Positions 12,633 to 25,610 of a stretch of DNA of 64,000 nt are shown here, one piece after another; within the stretch, counting starts at the first letter, position 1, and each line of letters starts with the position of its first letter. The stretch covers positions 310,001-374,000 of the forward strand of contig JAQFWX010000038.1 in NCBI GenBank assembly GCA_027605045.1. The letters run 5' to 3'. The position numbers and the translations under genes are program-made. Below the pieces are notes generated by a model that searched no databases, had not been told where the DNA came from, and saw nothing but the letters and a program-made list of their open reading frames with translations. Origin of the DNA: Phallus indusiatus. Lineage: Eukaryota; Basidiomycota; Agaricomycetes; Phallales; Phallaceae.

Positions 12633-15602
12633 TAGGCTTGGGTTTTGGTGCGGTCGGATGAATACAATATGGACATGATGATGGGACTTGGGTGTTCTGG
12701 CTCTAGTCTCGCCCCCTTTTTGTCCGTTTTTTGGACGATCCGTTTTTCTTTTTTATCCGACCGTCTGTCACTGTCCTCTACCCTTTGATCGATGTTGATT
12801 GTTATCTCTTCAACTTCCCTTCTGTGAAATAATGATCAGCTCTCCCTTTTTTCCCTCCTCTCTTCAAGTGCCGCTCGTTCCCTTCTTGGCGAAGAAAGCT
12901 TGAGCGTGTCAGCAAAAGCAAGAGGAATTCCCGTCTCAATCATGTTGTTCGTCCACTATCTCATTACCTGACTTAGGGTATGAGTTAGGTTGTGTCAATT
13001 GTCAAGAAAAAAGACTAGAAGAATCGGGATGGGAAAATTTCTCGTGATTAAACGATACCCCTGGAGAAGCCCCGCGTGTGAAGGCCGAGTTACAAATATA
13101 GGTTGTGCTGATATCATCGGTTCACAATATGTTGTCTGTTTTTTCATGTCTTTACTTGTGACACTGTCCTCTTTTTTCGTCTTTTTCACTGATTAGTGTA
13201 TTTGTAGATCTGAATCTCTTGCTACAGATAGAGTCAAATAATATAGTTGCCGTAGGCTACCGAAAACAACTCACACTAGGCGGGGCCTGTTTGTTAAATC
13301 ACGCTATCTCCCTTTTGCGCATCCGGCGTAAGAATAGTAATTCTTGATGGACAGTTTGTTGAAAGAGACGAGGTGCGCCTATTTCGAACCAGGGTCGTTC
13401 TCTTATTTTTTTTTTTTTTGAATACATGTTTACTTCTCATCACGAAACATTTACTCGCCTTAATAGAGCGGTTGTGCTCGAAAAATAAGTTCGCCTCATG
13501 GAGGTATTATTGCAAACCTCGCGTAAAAGGAAGAAGGTCCAGGAATACTCCGAATGTGAAGGTGAGCGTGAACAAAGTCAGTTTAATTCGAAGATCTTAT
13601 AAATTGGCATCAAGATACGCACACTTCGGCGACGGATCAACCGACCAGTTAAATTGAAAACCCGAATCAGTAAGAAAGCGATTACTCATGAAGGGACACA
13701 AGAAGTTGATTTTTCACCTATTCATTACTGCCAGTGTGCCACGACTCGGAGTGCACAGTGCAAGTGCCAATGAAGAACGTGAATATTCCAATTTGTGTGT
13801 GATCATTCGGAGAGCTGAAGTTGGAGTTCCGACTGTTATCTGAAGATAAAGCCTAGAGGACGTCTCAGTGTCTCCTGAGGGGAGGTTCTATGGGTGCTTT
13901 ATATGCAAAACTGATATGCGGGTACCGGTACGTCCCTTTATTATCTCAATAAAACAGTCTTCTACCCCAAAATTGTCTGAACCAATCTTTAAGCTGTTAT
14001 TTCTAATAGTAACGCGATGCATAATGCATTCTGAATGCCTATTGTTGTCGTACGTAAACTTTGGCTGCGAGGGTGCCGTCAGGTAAAATTGAATCAAAAG
14101 GCTAAAAACGAAGCGATCCAAGTTGTAAGCTCCATCTCATATAAAACTTTAATCGAGTTGTGCGTATTCCCGGACAAACGTTTGCAAAAAATTACGTCAA
14201 GGTTTGTGATCCACAGCTTAATTTCACATCGGGATCTCGGATGTTTACATTGGCCATACATATATCATCACATCTTAGACGTATGAGAGTCTCTCCTCGT
14301 ACCACGACAATAGCCAGCACATCTCATATATCACCATTCTGTACCTTGACGCACTCTCTATGGTTCCCACATATCGCTTGGGAACGATGTTATTCACTTT
14401 CACAGAATGTCTTTCACATATGGCGTGTTTTGGATGATACAACGACGCCACTACCCGACGACATACGAGGAGAAGCGAGGGGATATGAAACATCTACGGC
14501 GAGAGCCTTTTGAATTCGTTCACTAAATTTTTGATAGTGTGAAGGTGAGTGTTCTGAAATTTGACCCTTGAGACATGATACGAAGAAAGAGGAAGGATTA
14601 TCACCGAGAGGAAGTTATTAAGCGGTGATAAACATTACATTCTCGCCCAAGTATTTCCAAGACTCTACGTGGCATATCAGGTTTGAGAAATTTCTACTTT
14701 CTAATCCCCCGTTGACATCAGGATAACATGCTGAAGATTCCTCTACTCGTCGCTTTGAGATTTTAACTCTTGTTGTTTTTTTCGCTAGAGTAATCGACCA
14801 GAGCTCAAAGCCCAAAGCTGGTATTCATGATGCATGCGGCCCATGGGTAACGTCCCTGTCTGACTCGTGACGACTCCGAGGAGAGGAGTTCCGACTTTGG
14901 GAAGTTTGGAAGTAACTCATAGTTAGATCAGTCAAAGCCACCTGGCCAAAACAAACCAGGTATATCCCTTCATATTCCAATCCGATATTGGACCTCTACA
15001 CGACATCGACGTTGCATTAAAACGAAGTTTCGGGAAGGAATACTAGTAATGCAGGATAATACTATCACGCACTGACAGAAGAAACCTTTTTCCTCTACTT
15101 GTTTTCTCAGCCTCTTCTGGCGTATATTCAAGCACGCTCGTACTGGACGAAATAGTACGGCCTTGTAAATGATTTGAGATCGTTCACGAGCATTAAAGGA
15201 ACAGACTATTTATATTCTTAGATATCCGTCGTGAGATATAGAGGCAAGAAGAAATTAAATCCAGTATTCTCAACTACTGCCTTGTTTTTATGTAATGCTA
15301 CTAGGACACTCTGATATAATGTATTTCTCTCTATTCCTCATGCGGTATTTAGTTTTGCTTGGGCTTTTTAAGTTTTGGGATTGTGGATTATTTATCACTT
15401 AACTCTTGGCCATATAATGAGAGCTCGAGACGTGTACTGCGTAAATGAAGTGTCACAGCCTAAGCATAATACGTATATCATAATACAGGATGACCTTTAC
15501 CACTGGCAGTTGACCCTTAAAAAGCTGAAACAGCAGGTCAGATTGAAACTGTTCTTGAACCCTTCACTTGGGAATACTGAAAGAGCTCAATCTGTGCCTT
15601 AC
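12633..15602. other. Intergenic, 3' region of the 8808 gene and unassigned DNA
   Basis: T-rich sequence directly after the stop at 12632 probably holds the 3' UTR and polyadenylation signals of the upstream gene. From about 13000 to 15600 only short, compositionally random open frames occur. I saw no domain, tRNA or repeat that I could support. Confidence 0.4.
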
Positions 15603-15610
15603 ATATATAA
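15603..15610 (+). promoter_or_regulatory. TATA-like box of the secreted cysteine-rich gene
   Basis: An atatataa motif lies about 105 bases upstream of the ATG at 15715, followed by a C/T-rich initiator-like stretch. Position and composition fit a fungal core promoter. No experimental support is visible. Confidence 0.4.
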
Positions 15611-15714
15611 CAGATACTATTTCACGTATATTCCAGACAAGTTCAATTGGCTCTCAACACTCAGAGTTCTCTTCTCTATCACCGCTTTCATATACAAATC
15701 AACTCTATCAACAG

Positions 15715-16023
15715 ATGAGAGTTTTGGCATTTGCACTTATTTTATTTGCCATTGCCCACGCGGCAGCGGTTCCTTCCGGTGAAGTTTCCACTGCAAATTA
15801 TTACTTGGTAAGACAAGATTAACCGTCACCACTACTTTAATCACTTTAAACATCACTAAATTTGAAGGCAAACCAATCCACGATAACACCTTTTGTTCCC
15901 AAGAAATGTGCAGGAACTTCACGCTCATTTGAAGAAGATTGTGACCCAGTAGATTACGAGAATGGTTGCGTCTGTCTCATAGGAGAGGACGGTAAAACCG
16001 GAATCTGTGCCGCCTGGGGATAA
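15715..16023 (+). CDS. Small secreted cysteine-rich protein
   Basis: Two exons, 15715-15807 and 15868-16023, are separated by a 60 bp phase-0 intron and encode 82 residues. The first ~18 residues form a classical signal peptide (MRVLAFALILFAIAHAAA). The mature part has five cysteines, at about positions 45, 56, 65, 67 and 78, including a C-V-C pair, and ends in Trp-Gly. Such size, secretion signal and cysteine density are typical of fungal small secreted proteins, which can be effectors, pheromone-like, antimicrobial or structural; none of these roles can be chosen here. The architecture (signal-peptide exon ending at a Tyr-x-Leu codon triplet, phase-0 intron, cysteine-rich second exon) is shared with the interrupted gene at 25508-33179. 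The start is the first ATG downstream of the TATA-like box. Confidence 0.75.
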
Positions 16024-16858
16024 CTATCAACTAGAGGCCGCGGTGTTACTCACGTCAAACTCCTTTTCCTTGAATGAAGCTTGAAATCGTGTAGCCTAGG
16101 CAGAACTATCAATTTTATATGAGTTTTTAAAGTCGGTAGAAAGTGTTGTTGAGTAAACTATCTACTTTGCGTAGAGACTGCGAACGGCGTGAAGGCTTAA
16201 GTGTCGTGAGCAGATGAGAGAGTTGTAAATCTTCGTCATTCGAAGTATGAAAGACTGTGGCATACAAAATGAGTTATGTAAATATGGTTTCGGAAAGTTG
16301 TAATGACTCGTTGGGCGAGTCAAAGCGGCGGTTTCGGATAAGTCGACTCCTACAAAATCACAGCGCACAGTCGTAGAAACATTAGAAATAAGCTCAAAAC
16401 TTGTATATACTGTTTTATATAGGAAGTGTAACTGATTGATTGAATGAAACGTATACTATCACAAATCCTTCGACATTCAATGACGACTCACTGAACATTT
16501 ATGATGATTCGCAAGGTGACTCAAGTAACTCATTGACAAGCACTCTTTCAATTTTGGAAAACAATATAGATCTTGTTGGAATATGAGTTACTCCTGTATA
16601 TAGTACTAGTCGCGGCGCTTATATAGACTACACCTTTGTGTCCGCTACTTTATCGTCCTGGGATTCCAACAGATCTTTGGTCTGATAAAATCCTGGACTA
16701 CCACACCTGGAAGGTCCAGCTAAACCGTCTTCAAAACACTCCGCTCGCTCCGGGAGTACTACATGAGCTGAACGCGGTAACCTGTATCAAATATTATAAG
16801 CACCTACTATATCATTACTCATATCCACCATTATATTCAAATCTAATCTACTCACATT
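16024..16858. other. Intergenic, AT-rich
   Basis: 3' flank of the secreted-protein gene and 5' flank of the candidate at 16859. It contains a ttatatag motif near 16619-16626 that could serve as a TATA box for the downstream candidate. No other structure was recognised. Confidence 0.4.
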
Positions 16859-17295
16859 ATGAAGCTTTTTGCATCCCCGTTGACAGTGCTTATCTTACTT
16901 ACCATCACTCACATCAGGAATATTCCATCTCATGAAGCTACTATCGCTAACTATGAGAGGAAAATTTTGCCGAAATCGATTAGGTGAAGTGATTAACCTG
17001 TGAAGAATCAGCACAAAACCATGATTCCTTCCGCATTTCCGTCAGAGAAACGGCTGGCCCATGCGGGCACCGGGACCAGGTCTTGGCTTTCGATCGACAC
17101 ATAGTATCTCCCTATCTAAACTTGTCCATATTCAGTAAATTCTTCACTTCATGTTCTACCTATGTAGTGAATACGTACTGGAAGTCGCCCCGTTCGCGCG
17201 TACTCGAAAAGAATATGCTCATGGTTCATTATTCTGTTATAATGGCCGAACTTCTTGAAAAGAAACTATTAAATTTCGTGAACCTCGACTCTTAG
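16859..17295 (+). CDS. Possible small secreted protein
   Basis: The ATG at 16859 opens with a signal-peptide-like segment (MKLFASPLTVLILLTITH). The frame runs to a GT donor at 16984; a 62 bp intron ending at 17045 rejoins it in phase. If nothing else is removed, the frame continues to the stop at 17293-17295 (about 124 residues). Alternatively, a second intron starting near 17081 would end the protein early, right after a GPCGHRDQ segment, giving about 53 residues. The motif 'TIANYE' after the signal peptide recalls 'STANYYL' in the 15715 gene, so it could be a diverged neighbour copy. There are only one to two cysteines in the mature part. The model is tentative. Confidence 0.3.
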
Positions 17296-18003
17296 AACAA
17301 TTTTTCTCATCAAATAAAAACTCACTAGTGTTGAAATGGAATTTAAGACGCAGGAGAGGTTACAACACAAGGCTGACGGCGGATGATTACTGAAGGTGGA
17401 TCTTACATGGCAGGCTGTTTCAGTTTTGTTATCCGTTTCGGTACGGCGAAAAAGAAATTGCGTCCAACGTTCTACAAGTCGTGATTGCCTGGGATCGTAG
17501 TGACAATATCGCGGAGAAAGAAGCTGGTAACTTACTCCTTCAGGTGACACGTTGTAGTCTGCTCTTGAACTAAAAATATCTGACAATCATCGTTTGGCCT
17601 TTTCATAATCATAGTAACCGGATATAGCTCGGTTTAAAGCTGCAGGAACCAGCTCGGGCCCATATTCAGTCTGGTTTGAAACCGAACCGGTACCGTGCAA
17701 ACTGTAATCTTTGAAGGACGTCCGCTGGACCGCTAGGCTCTAGCTAAGGTACCCGTAGTGAAAGCCAAGACCGAGACGACCGATGCCAAAGAGATAATCT
17801 TGTAGAACTCCACTCAAGATCCTAAATAAAACACGGGCGGGATTGAATTTGCTCAGTTAACGTTAGCTGTGCTAGTAGGCTCTACATGTGATGCAAGGCT
17901 AGAATGGTCTCCCGGCGCCTGCCGAAGCTATGTGACAATCTGTCACAATCCCAAACATGACTAACGCGTTCGGCGCCTATACTGCAACATTCTATTCTCC
18001 TCC
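17296..18003. other. Intergenic before rtf2
   Basis: About 700 bases with short open frames on both strands and no recognisable domain. The last ~150 bases presumably hold the rtf2 promoter; no clear TATA box was seen. Confidence 0.4.
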
Positions 18004-19117
18004 ATGGGTAATGATGGTGGCAGTATCCCCGATAGAAGAGACCTAGTTCGCACAAAAGCGAAAGTGCGTTGTTTTTTTTCATGCCTCTTATTTTGTCCTT
18101 CATTTCATTCCTTTTTAGGCGGAGCAGGCCGATAAGAACAACCAAACGATTGCTCGCTGGTTTTTCTGTGCCCTCTCAAAGGTATGTTATACTTGGAAAA
18201 CGACCTCAATAATCGATGCTCATCTTCATGATTATGTCTTATCTGTAGCTTCCATTACAAGAACCGGTAGTCTCCTGTGCTCTAGGAAAGCTGTACAATA
18301 AAGATTCTGTGTTGGAGTATTTACTAGACAAATCGATCTATGGCGACGGAGAGACGATTTGTGGGCATGTGCGCTCCTTGAAGGTAGCTCCTTCTAGTCA
18401 TTTTTTGATTATGTCTGAATTGCTTTTTCATTACACACAGGATGTAAAAACACTCAAGCTCACTCGCAATCCCGCCACAGAGGTCACAAGTTCGGAACAT
18501 CAAGCTAAATTTGCCTGTCCTCTTACACTCAAAGAAATGAACGGTGGCCAGCCATTTGTCTACATCTGGACTTGTGGATGCGTATTCTCGCAAAGTGGCC
18601 TTCGCTCTGTTCGTACTACTACTACCACTCCCCCACCAACCGACGACGCCAAACATCCGCAGTCAAAAGACCTCTGCCCACAATGTTCGACCCCTTTTTT
18701 ACCGTCCATGGACATCATCACACTCAATCCGTCGGAAGAAGAAGAAGAAAAGATGCGAGCTAGTATGGAATTACGACGCGCGGCAGCCCAATCTGCAAAT
18801 ACAAAACCGAAGAAACGCAAAGCTGCTGTTGGTGCTTCTGACATACCTTCTTCGGAGCAACCGAAAAAGAAGAAAGTAGCGGCTCCGGTTACCAATCATG
18901 CTACCGCCACTTCCAAATCAGTTGCGCAAGCTTTGGCGTTGGAAGAGAAGCTTCGGAAGAGTACTATGAGTGACGCCGTGAAGAGCTTGTACGCCCCTAA
19001 AGATGCACCGGTCAAGGAGACTTTCATGACGAGAACGTTTACTCGAGTATGTCTTATTGTTTTGTTTGATACTGGCAATTGTTATATTGATACTCTGCGC
19101 GCTTATAGTATGCTTAG
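18004..19117 (+). CDS. rtf2: Rtf2-family replication termination factor / RING-like protein
   Basis: Five exons: 18004-18063, 18119-18181, 18249-18383, 18441-19046 and 19109-19117, coding for 290 residues. The start MGNDGGSIPDRRDLV is the diagnostic Rtf2 N-terminus. The conserved block CALGKLYNKDSVLEYLLDK follows, then the RING-like zinc-binding half (FACPLTLKEMNGG ... WTCGCVFS ... LCPQCSTPF) at about residues 105-170. A long Lys/Glu-rich linker precedes the short conserved tail ETFMTRTFTRYA, whose last two codons lie in a tiny terminal exon. In fission yeast Rtf2 works with the replication machinery at stalled forks and affects splicing of some introns; that is family knowledge. Here the protein looks complete. 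The gene is convergent with the permease ending at 19475. Confidence 0.92.
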
Positions 19118-19474
19118 TTGTCACGTCGGCACCAGTCTCATTGTTTTGTCCCCTTTTACTTGGCATCATATTGTACTAATCGCTGTAAAACGTCTACTGT
19201 TATGTCGCTCCACAATCTATGGAATGATTATATTTTTTTCTACTACTAGCTATCAACTACGTATGTACAGTAATTCCTAAACCGGATTCTTTCCCAGGGG
19301 AAAGTTTCATAAGATAACCAATGTGTGATATTCGTAAGTGCATAGAAGAGGAATCGTTAATTTCAGAGGAAACAAAGGGATAGGGCGTATCACGACGGAT
19401 GACAAGGCTAAATATTTACTTAACGAAGGAAATCAGGAAGAAGGGAATAAATAAACTGACATATAAAATCTGAC

Positions 19475-21527
19475 TCATGCGTCTAATTTGTCTTTCTTCT
19501 CGGGGTCAATCGAGTAGTCAGAAATACTGTCGTCATCACCCAACTGCTTAATGTCGTAGCCGTTAGCAGCGAGGTAAGCGCGGAACTAGAGAACAAAAAA
19601 TCGAGTCAGAAAATCATCAAAAGTGACACAATGAGAATTGTTATCGAAACAGACTTCTTCATCTTCTTTTTGCATTCCATCAGGTCCCAAAGTACGCACG
19701 AAGAGGAAGGTGGTGATAGCACTGAGGATGGCTAGTCCACTTCCAACGAAGAAAGGACCTGAGTTGCCACGATTGGAATCGGCACCACCGAAGGCTAGGT
19801 GAGAAAAAAAAAATGTTATATATAAGAGTACTATTGTCGATAATAAATTTGCCTTACCTGCAATCATGGGAGGGAAAGCTAAGAAACACAAACAAAACGT
19901 TGTTAATTAAATTTATTCTGAATGAGAGTAGTGGCGCGTACCCCAAGTACCAACGAATGCACCGACTTTGCCAATGGCCGCGGCCATACCGTAAAATTGG
20001 CCACGAACGGCGGTGGGACCACTCTTAGAAGCGATAAGACCAAGGCAGTTACCAGGCTGTAAGAAAGGAATTAAGTTATTAGCGCGAAATAATGAGAGCT
20101 CCACCAAAAAAAACTTACTCCAAGTTCACCAAAGGTCAAGAAAAAACCATAAATCACGGCGAATCCACCAACGTGGTTTTTCAAATGGGGGTAAGTACCA
20201 CTCATGATGAATCCGACTACGGCTTGCAACAAGAGTCCGAGGATTTGGGTATACTTGGGCCCCAAGTAGTCGACGATGAATGCACCACCGAGGGTACCGG
20301 GCATGTAAAACAGACTAAAAAGTGATACAAACATGTTCAAAAAAAATGCGTTGTAGTCGAATTTGCTTCTCGGGGCTTACTTGATAACAACATTCCAGCC
20401 GAAAATGACGCTCAAACTGGCGTTGGAAGGCTCAACGCTGTCCAAGATAGTAGAGGAGAACAGACCAAAGGGATAAGTGATAAAGTCATAGATGAACCTG
20501 TATCACGAAGACGATATAGTCAGAACCAAAGGCGAGAGAAAAGTGATATATGTATATGTACCAAGTAAAAGAGACAGCAGCCAAATTGACCCAGTAGCGT
20601 TTAATAATGAGCCAGTAGGGGATCGAAGCGTGCTTCATGGAAGATTTTTTGTACATAGTGGGTTCCTGTTGTAACTTGTGTCAAGGAACCAAGCTGCAAG
20701 AGTTACATGGTATCGCCTACCTCCATACGAAGACGCCAAACAAAGACGGCAGCAGCGGGAATGACACCTAGCCCGAGAGATCCTCTCCAAGCGGCATTAA
20801 GATGTTTCTCTCCGAAGCTTGGGGAATGAGGTAATATGAACATCAATTTAACCCACTCGCGAATATGCACTTACATCCAGAACAGAACCAAAGGTACAAA
20901 CGAACCAATGACGAATCCAAAGTCGATCATCGAGTCTATCAAATAAATGAGATACCAATCAATGTGAATAACCAGGGGAAAGAGACGATGTTACAAACTT
21001 ACTAGTTGCCAAAGCGAACCAACGGTGTTGAGCATTCTTTGCGATACCTTCCTCTTCGGTTTGTTCGCTCGCAGCGACACTACCACAAGGATACTCAGCT
21101 CCGATACCAATACCGATAAGGAATCGGAAGGCGGTAAGACATGCCACGAGACCTTTGGTGGAGTTGTGGGCACCTTGGGAGCAGGCAGACAAGAAAGCGA
21201 ACAGTCCTATGATAGTGGTTGAAGCCATCTAACAAATTTAAAAATACGTTGGCAGCCATTCGGACAACAGACGAAATCTCTAGATCTACTCACCATCCCG
21301 AACTTGCGGCCTATCTTATCGCTCATATACCCGAATGTAAGCATACCGACAACTGTGCCAGCAAAAGCTATTGAAGACAGAACGGTGCTCTGATGTGTAG
21401 TAATAACTTCAGATCCAAATTGCTTTCGCAAAAGAGTAACGACGCTTCCGATGATACTGTTAGAATACCCATCTGAGAAGAGGGCAGTTCCACACGCGAA
21501 AATCATTGAGATTTTGGACAACGGCAT
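19475..21527 (-). CDS. MFS permease, GIT1-type (glycerophosphodiester/phosphate)
   Basis: A multi-intron gene of roughly 500 residues. Exon 1 is 21294-21527 and exon 2 is 21003-21228; at least six more introns interrupt the rest. It starts [21 protein letters not shown], the first MFS helix, followed by the loop [12 protein letters not shown] (the DxxGRR-type motif between helices 2 and 3). Further landmarks are [15 protein letters not shown] in helix 4, [17 protein letters not shown] in the middle and [19 protein letters not shown] near helix 10. These match yeast Git1, which imports glycerophosphoinositol/glycerophosphocholine and some phosphate; the substrate here is inferred. The C-terminal tail is acidic and ends at the stop 19475-19477. 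Yeast Git1 has a longer N-terminus, so a missed upstream exon is possible; the ATG at 21527 is the first in frame with the helix. Confidence 0.85.
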
Positions 21528-22825
21528 TGTCGTGTGTCGTGTGTCTGGAACGTTTAGCAACTAATCGGTGGCGTCTTCTTGAGGAAGGGGCAAAGCCTAG
21601 CGGACCCCAGATGAATTCAGCAGGCTATTATTTATCTGCAGAAGAGAAGTTCCCACTCGACATTTTGTTTGTTGGCGTCCCTGGATTATTCGATCTCCGA
21701 CCCTGCAAAAAAAAAAAAAGAAACCTCCGTTAAAATGAACACCATCTTGTTAGGGGATGTTAAAGTACCGACGCACGTTCGTCTTTTCCTCCATTATTGA
21801 CAGCCGCATATCCGGCGTTGACACCTCTTAAGGACTTTTTTGAAAGCGAACGGATTCCACAAGGTGAGCACAGAAACCTATGCCAATAGTCCTGTTTACC
21901 CGCTGTAGCTTGACGGGTAAACAGCTTCATGGAAAATATTTCTCCTTGTGCATTGCTGAAAAACAAAGTTTAAGCTGAGATAGAAAAATTTTCAACGGTG
22001 ATGGCGCTCCTATGTCCTAGTGGGTGAGAAACGTTTGCAAAAGCAAAATTGCAAGGATCGTATACTCAGTGCCTGGCCTCCATCGCCGGTCACCGAAGCT
22101 CACTGTCAAAAATACGAAACATGTGGAGCTTCTGTGATGGTGATGATTATATAATCAAGGTGATGTGTGCTCCATCCACCAATCGGGCAACCCGGAGATA
22201 CCCGCATCGAGCTCGCTGGTCCAACGTTCCCCTATAAAACAAGTGTTATACATTGAGTGCTAGCATCAAATGCACTAGATTCAAACGTTCTTCTTCGGAA
22301 TAGGCCCAGTAAGATGTAATCCACGTCCTCCTTTTCCTTAAAATCCTCGGCGCGATGTTTCATCAGGGTTTAAGATTCGAACAACGCAGTGATTTTGGTA
22401 TTACCATTACTGGCTAGACCCTTCGCATTCGCATGTGATATGACCATTCTGCCTCATACATACTGCCCGCTCTCCTTTTTTTCATAGATCATAAAAAGCA
22501 GAGACAGAGGATCAAAAGGATCCTAGAGGATCGCTTTCCTAGTTCAAGGGCAGAATCTATTTTGCAGCGTCAGGCGAAATCCGGTCCCGAAATTTGAACA
22601 TTCACCTTACGACCCCTCGTTCATTTGAAGTGTCGAAAACTCAACTACATCTATGTATGCCATATGTGTACGTCTAGTATAGTAGTAAAACAGAGTTTTG
22701 TTCCAATAAAATAAGAAGTTTAGTTTTGACATGATCACAGATCAACCGTTCCTTACACGTTGCACACAATGTATCTATCCCTATCGTGTCCTCACAATTT
22801 ACATAATTTAATCAAGTCGCACCCC
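21528..22825. other. Intergenic between permease and GT31 gene
   Basis: Contains the permease promoter side and the 3' flank of the GT31 gene. An A-rich run occurs at about 21705-21720. Nothing with coding character or repeat structure was recognised. Confidence 0.4.
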
Positions 22826-24207
22826 TTAATCCCATTCTCCTTGAAGTTCCTCTATCTCCCGTAGAGATTTGATTTCCGATTCCCTAACATGATGAATACA
22901 AACGCTATCCCAGCCAATCGGACCTCCATACTCTTCCACGCTCGGTCTTCCCTTATAGTCATGCCACCCATGGTCGTCAACAACAATCGTGTTCACCGGT
23001 TCAGGAAGCAAAGGATCTGGTCGAATGCCTACATCGATGTTCCAGTCATTCCTTTTGGAGACTCGGAAAGTGTGTTGAGGGTCTGCGAATACGTTCAGAG
23101 ACGATATCCAAGATCCAATCATAACATCGTCACAAGGGTAAGCGATATGATGAGGAAGTGGTGGTTTTGCTGATAGGAACTGTTTCACCAGGTATGAACT
23201 ATACAACAGCAAGATCATCTTGTCAAAAACTCTAATTTTTTCAAGGAAATCTAAGAGTAACGCCTACCTTAACATATATCCTATCCCTATTGGGTACGGA
23301 TACCATGGTCCGTCAAGGCGAAGGTCTTCTTCTGTCGATTCCTTATTCTCATCCGAGACTGTTCCTAACCAATACCACCAATGTGAGCCCATTCGCGCCA
23401 CCATCGCGGCATCTTTCCGAGGATCGATGTTTTTTCCTTCCAAGACTGTTGGAAGTCGGCGAGCCAGCGCCCCAAATCGAACAAACGTATCGGAATCAAT
23501 AGTCATAAAGTAATCGTAACTCGTATTTGAGAAGGCCTCCGCCTGTCCAATCCGTGAATCTAAATCTATATCAACGGGAGCAAGAAAGTACGTACCCATT
23601 TGAGCGCGTGATAACGCTTCTGCGACAATCTGTCGCGCGCATCGTCAATATCCATAATCTCTAAATCCCCATGTTTCTCCTGCTCCTTTCGTAGAGTGTC
23701 CATTTTTCTCTCAGCGGGGACGTTATCAGGTAGCCCCAACACAAAGCAGTATTTCAAATCGATTTCGCTAGGGCGAACGCCTTTAAAAATGTTATCTCGA
23801 ATAAGCTGACGTCTTTCCACTTCACTCGGATGTGACATGACTGCTACACGGAAAGCCAACGGTTCAAGGGGTAAAGGTAAGTCCATCCAGGATGGGCGTG
23901 TCTCTGCGTCAAAAGACTTGATCCATTGCGACTGAGGGCTTGAATGAAAGGGCGCTGAGGTCGTCGTAATGGTGTCTGGTTGTTTTTCCTGGTCAGCATT
24001 GGGAGTATGTGGTTCAATTCGTACAGAAGACTCGTCATGACCTTTGAATAGTTGGAAAAGCACCACCAGCGTTCCGCCAATGACCACGAGTACAATAATG
24101 AAGAAGACTCTCGGACGATACAGACACCGCAAACAACTTGGCGATGAAGTTGACTTTTGCGGTTTGGCGTCTGGCGAACTGGGTAATTTTGTGTACTGAG
24201 AAAACAT
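22826..24207 (-). CDS. GT31-like galactosyltransferase, type II membrane protein (copy 1)
   Basis: Exons 23596-24207, 23268-23542 and 22826-23198 encode 419 residues. A short cytoplasmic tail precedes one transmembrane anchor at about residues 33-53 (VFFIIVLVVIGGTLVVLFQL), giving type II Golgi topology. The lumenal domain shows FRVAVMSHP, RRQLIRDNIFKG and the DxD-type motif in YDYFMTIDSDTFVRFGALARRL, which coordinates metal and sugar nucleotide in family GT31. Further on is YPCDDVMIGSWI, equivalent to the (E/D)DVxxG motif of beta-1,3-galactosyltransferases. It probably transfers galactose or a related hexose to a fungal glycan; donor and acceptor are unknown. Copy 2 at 34199-35550 has the same intron positions and identical exon 2 and exon 3 lengths (275 and 373 bp), so the two arose by duplication. 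Confidence 0.87.
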
Positions 24208-25507
24208 CACGAAGATGGGGTATAGGAAAGGAAGATTTTTTTAGGCGTTTTGCAAGCGGCCTCCCAGTATTACAAAGTGGATACTCAATGAGCCGTGCAA
24301 GCCGAATAAATTCTTTGTCCAATGGGACTATGTCAACACTCATTTATTCATTCATAAGCGCAGGAGGTGTATTGGCGAATCAGCATCTGGCGCTAGCAGT
24401 TCAATTTGAAATTTATCGCGAGAACAGGCGAGAACCTGTACGTCGTTTAACCAGATTGTACCGGCAACTTGCATTTTTATATTTGATTCAATTATTTTCT
24501 CGGGACGAAACACATCCTATACGCGTGGAACTCTACTCGAAAGATGTTCCAGTCTTAAAGTGGAACTTGCATACTTCATTAGCGTCGCATCTACCCAGTT
24601 CATGTAAATATCAGCTCTTGAGTCCCAGGAAAATGGTGTGATTGCGAACCTTGTTATTTTTCTCAAGCTTTCGTCAATTAAAGTAGCATATATTGGTAGC
24701 GGTGGGGTCACCATCGTGACAGAGTTTCAAGTTCCCACCAAGGGCAGGCATTTGAATTTTCAAGTGAAGGGCCGAGACGTCGGAATGAAACGGATCTACT
24801 TCGAATAAACCAAGCCCGAGAAACTACAATTTAGCGGTACAACGATATGTGATATGATTGGATGAGTCTGGAAACAGCACTAGTCTGTTCTTTTTTAGCT
24901 CAGGGAGTCTCAAAGAGCTGTGATTAACCCCTCAAATGACGCCACTTGTTACCGGCCGAAAGCATAACTAAATGTCAGGATTCCGGCGGGTCGCCCACGG
25001 TCAAAAGATAGGTGTACGAAAATCATGAGAGGAAAAATAAATCTGGCGCAAATCATCAGTCAACACCAGGGCTATCGACCTCATGTATTTGTCTGAGCTT
25101 TCAACAACCACATTGACACAATAATTTGCGAGGAGAAATTACCTTACTGCCCTGGGATTTCTATATGGGCAATATGTGCGAAAGAATGAGGATCCCGCCA
25201 AGCTGTATAAAGGTGTAGTCTTAGATTGAAAATCCAGAATAATGTATAAGTCAAATTGGTATTTGACGACGCGGGCGGATAATATAACAGGCAAGAAAGG
25301 CAAGGGGGGGTCCTCCAATTCATTCTCAAAGCTCAGTCTCGACAGTCTTTCTGAACTTCAGAGCTTGCGAATCGGCCAGTGTTAAAATCAATTTGTAGAA
25401 GTATATCATCTTGTCAAAAGTAATCACAAAATTTCTGGGAGTTCAGTTGGGATTGGTACAGAGTCTTATCTAAGGAGAATTTTTAAACCCTTGACTCTCT
25501 CTGACTA
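24208..25507. other. Intergenic, no supported gene
   Basis: Upstream flank of GT31 copy 1 and downstream flank of the LINE-interrupted gene. Short open frames at 24138-24641 (both strands) have no recognisable domain and no intron logic. Confidence 0.4.
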
Positions 25508-25594
25508 CTAAGACTTGATACTTACTGGCACAAAGGCGACTATCGTGCAGTGACAATAATCAGCACAATTGGAGTTAGTAGGTACACAGAAGCC

Positions 25595-25610
25595 GAAACA
25601 GTCCGCGGAC
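25595..25610 (+). repeat. LINE target-site duplication, left copy
   Basis: The 16 bases gaaacagtccgcggac sit immediately before the 5' end of the LINE and recur identically after its poly-A tail at 32951-32966. Flanking bases on both outer sides differ, so the duplication length is exact at 16 bp. This is the size expected for target-primed reverse transcription. Confidence 0.9.

Noticed and set aside
25511..25530. Possible third exon of the disrupted secreted-protein gene via the GTAAGT near 25524
   Set aside because: An in-phase stop is present without it, and the putative downstream exon has no cysteine pattern. Kept only as an alternative.
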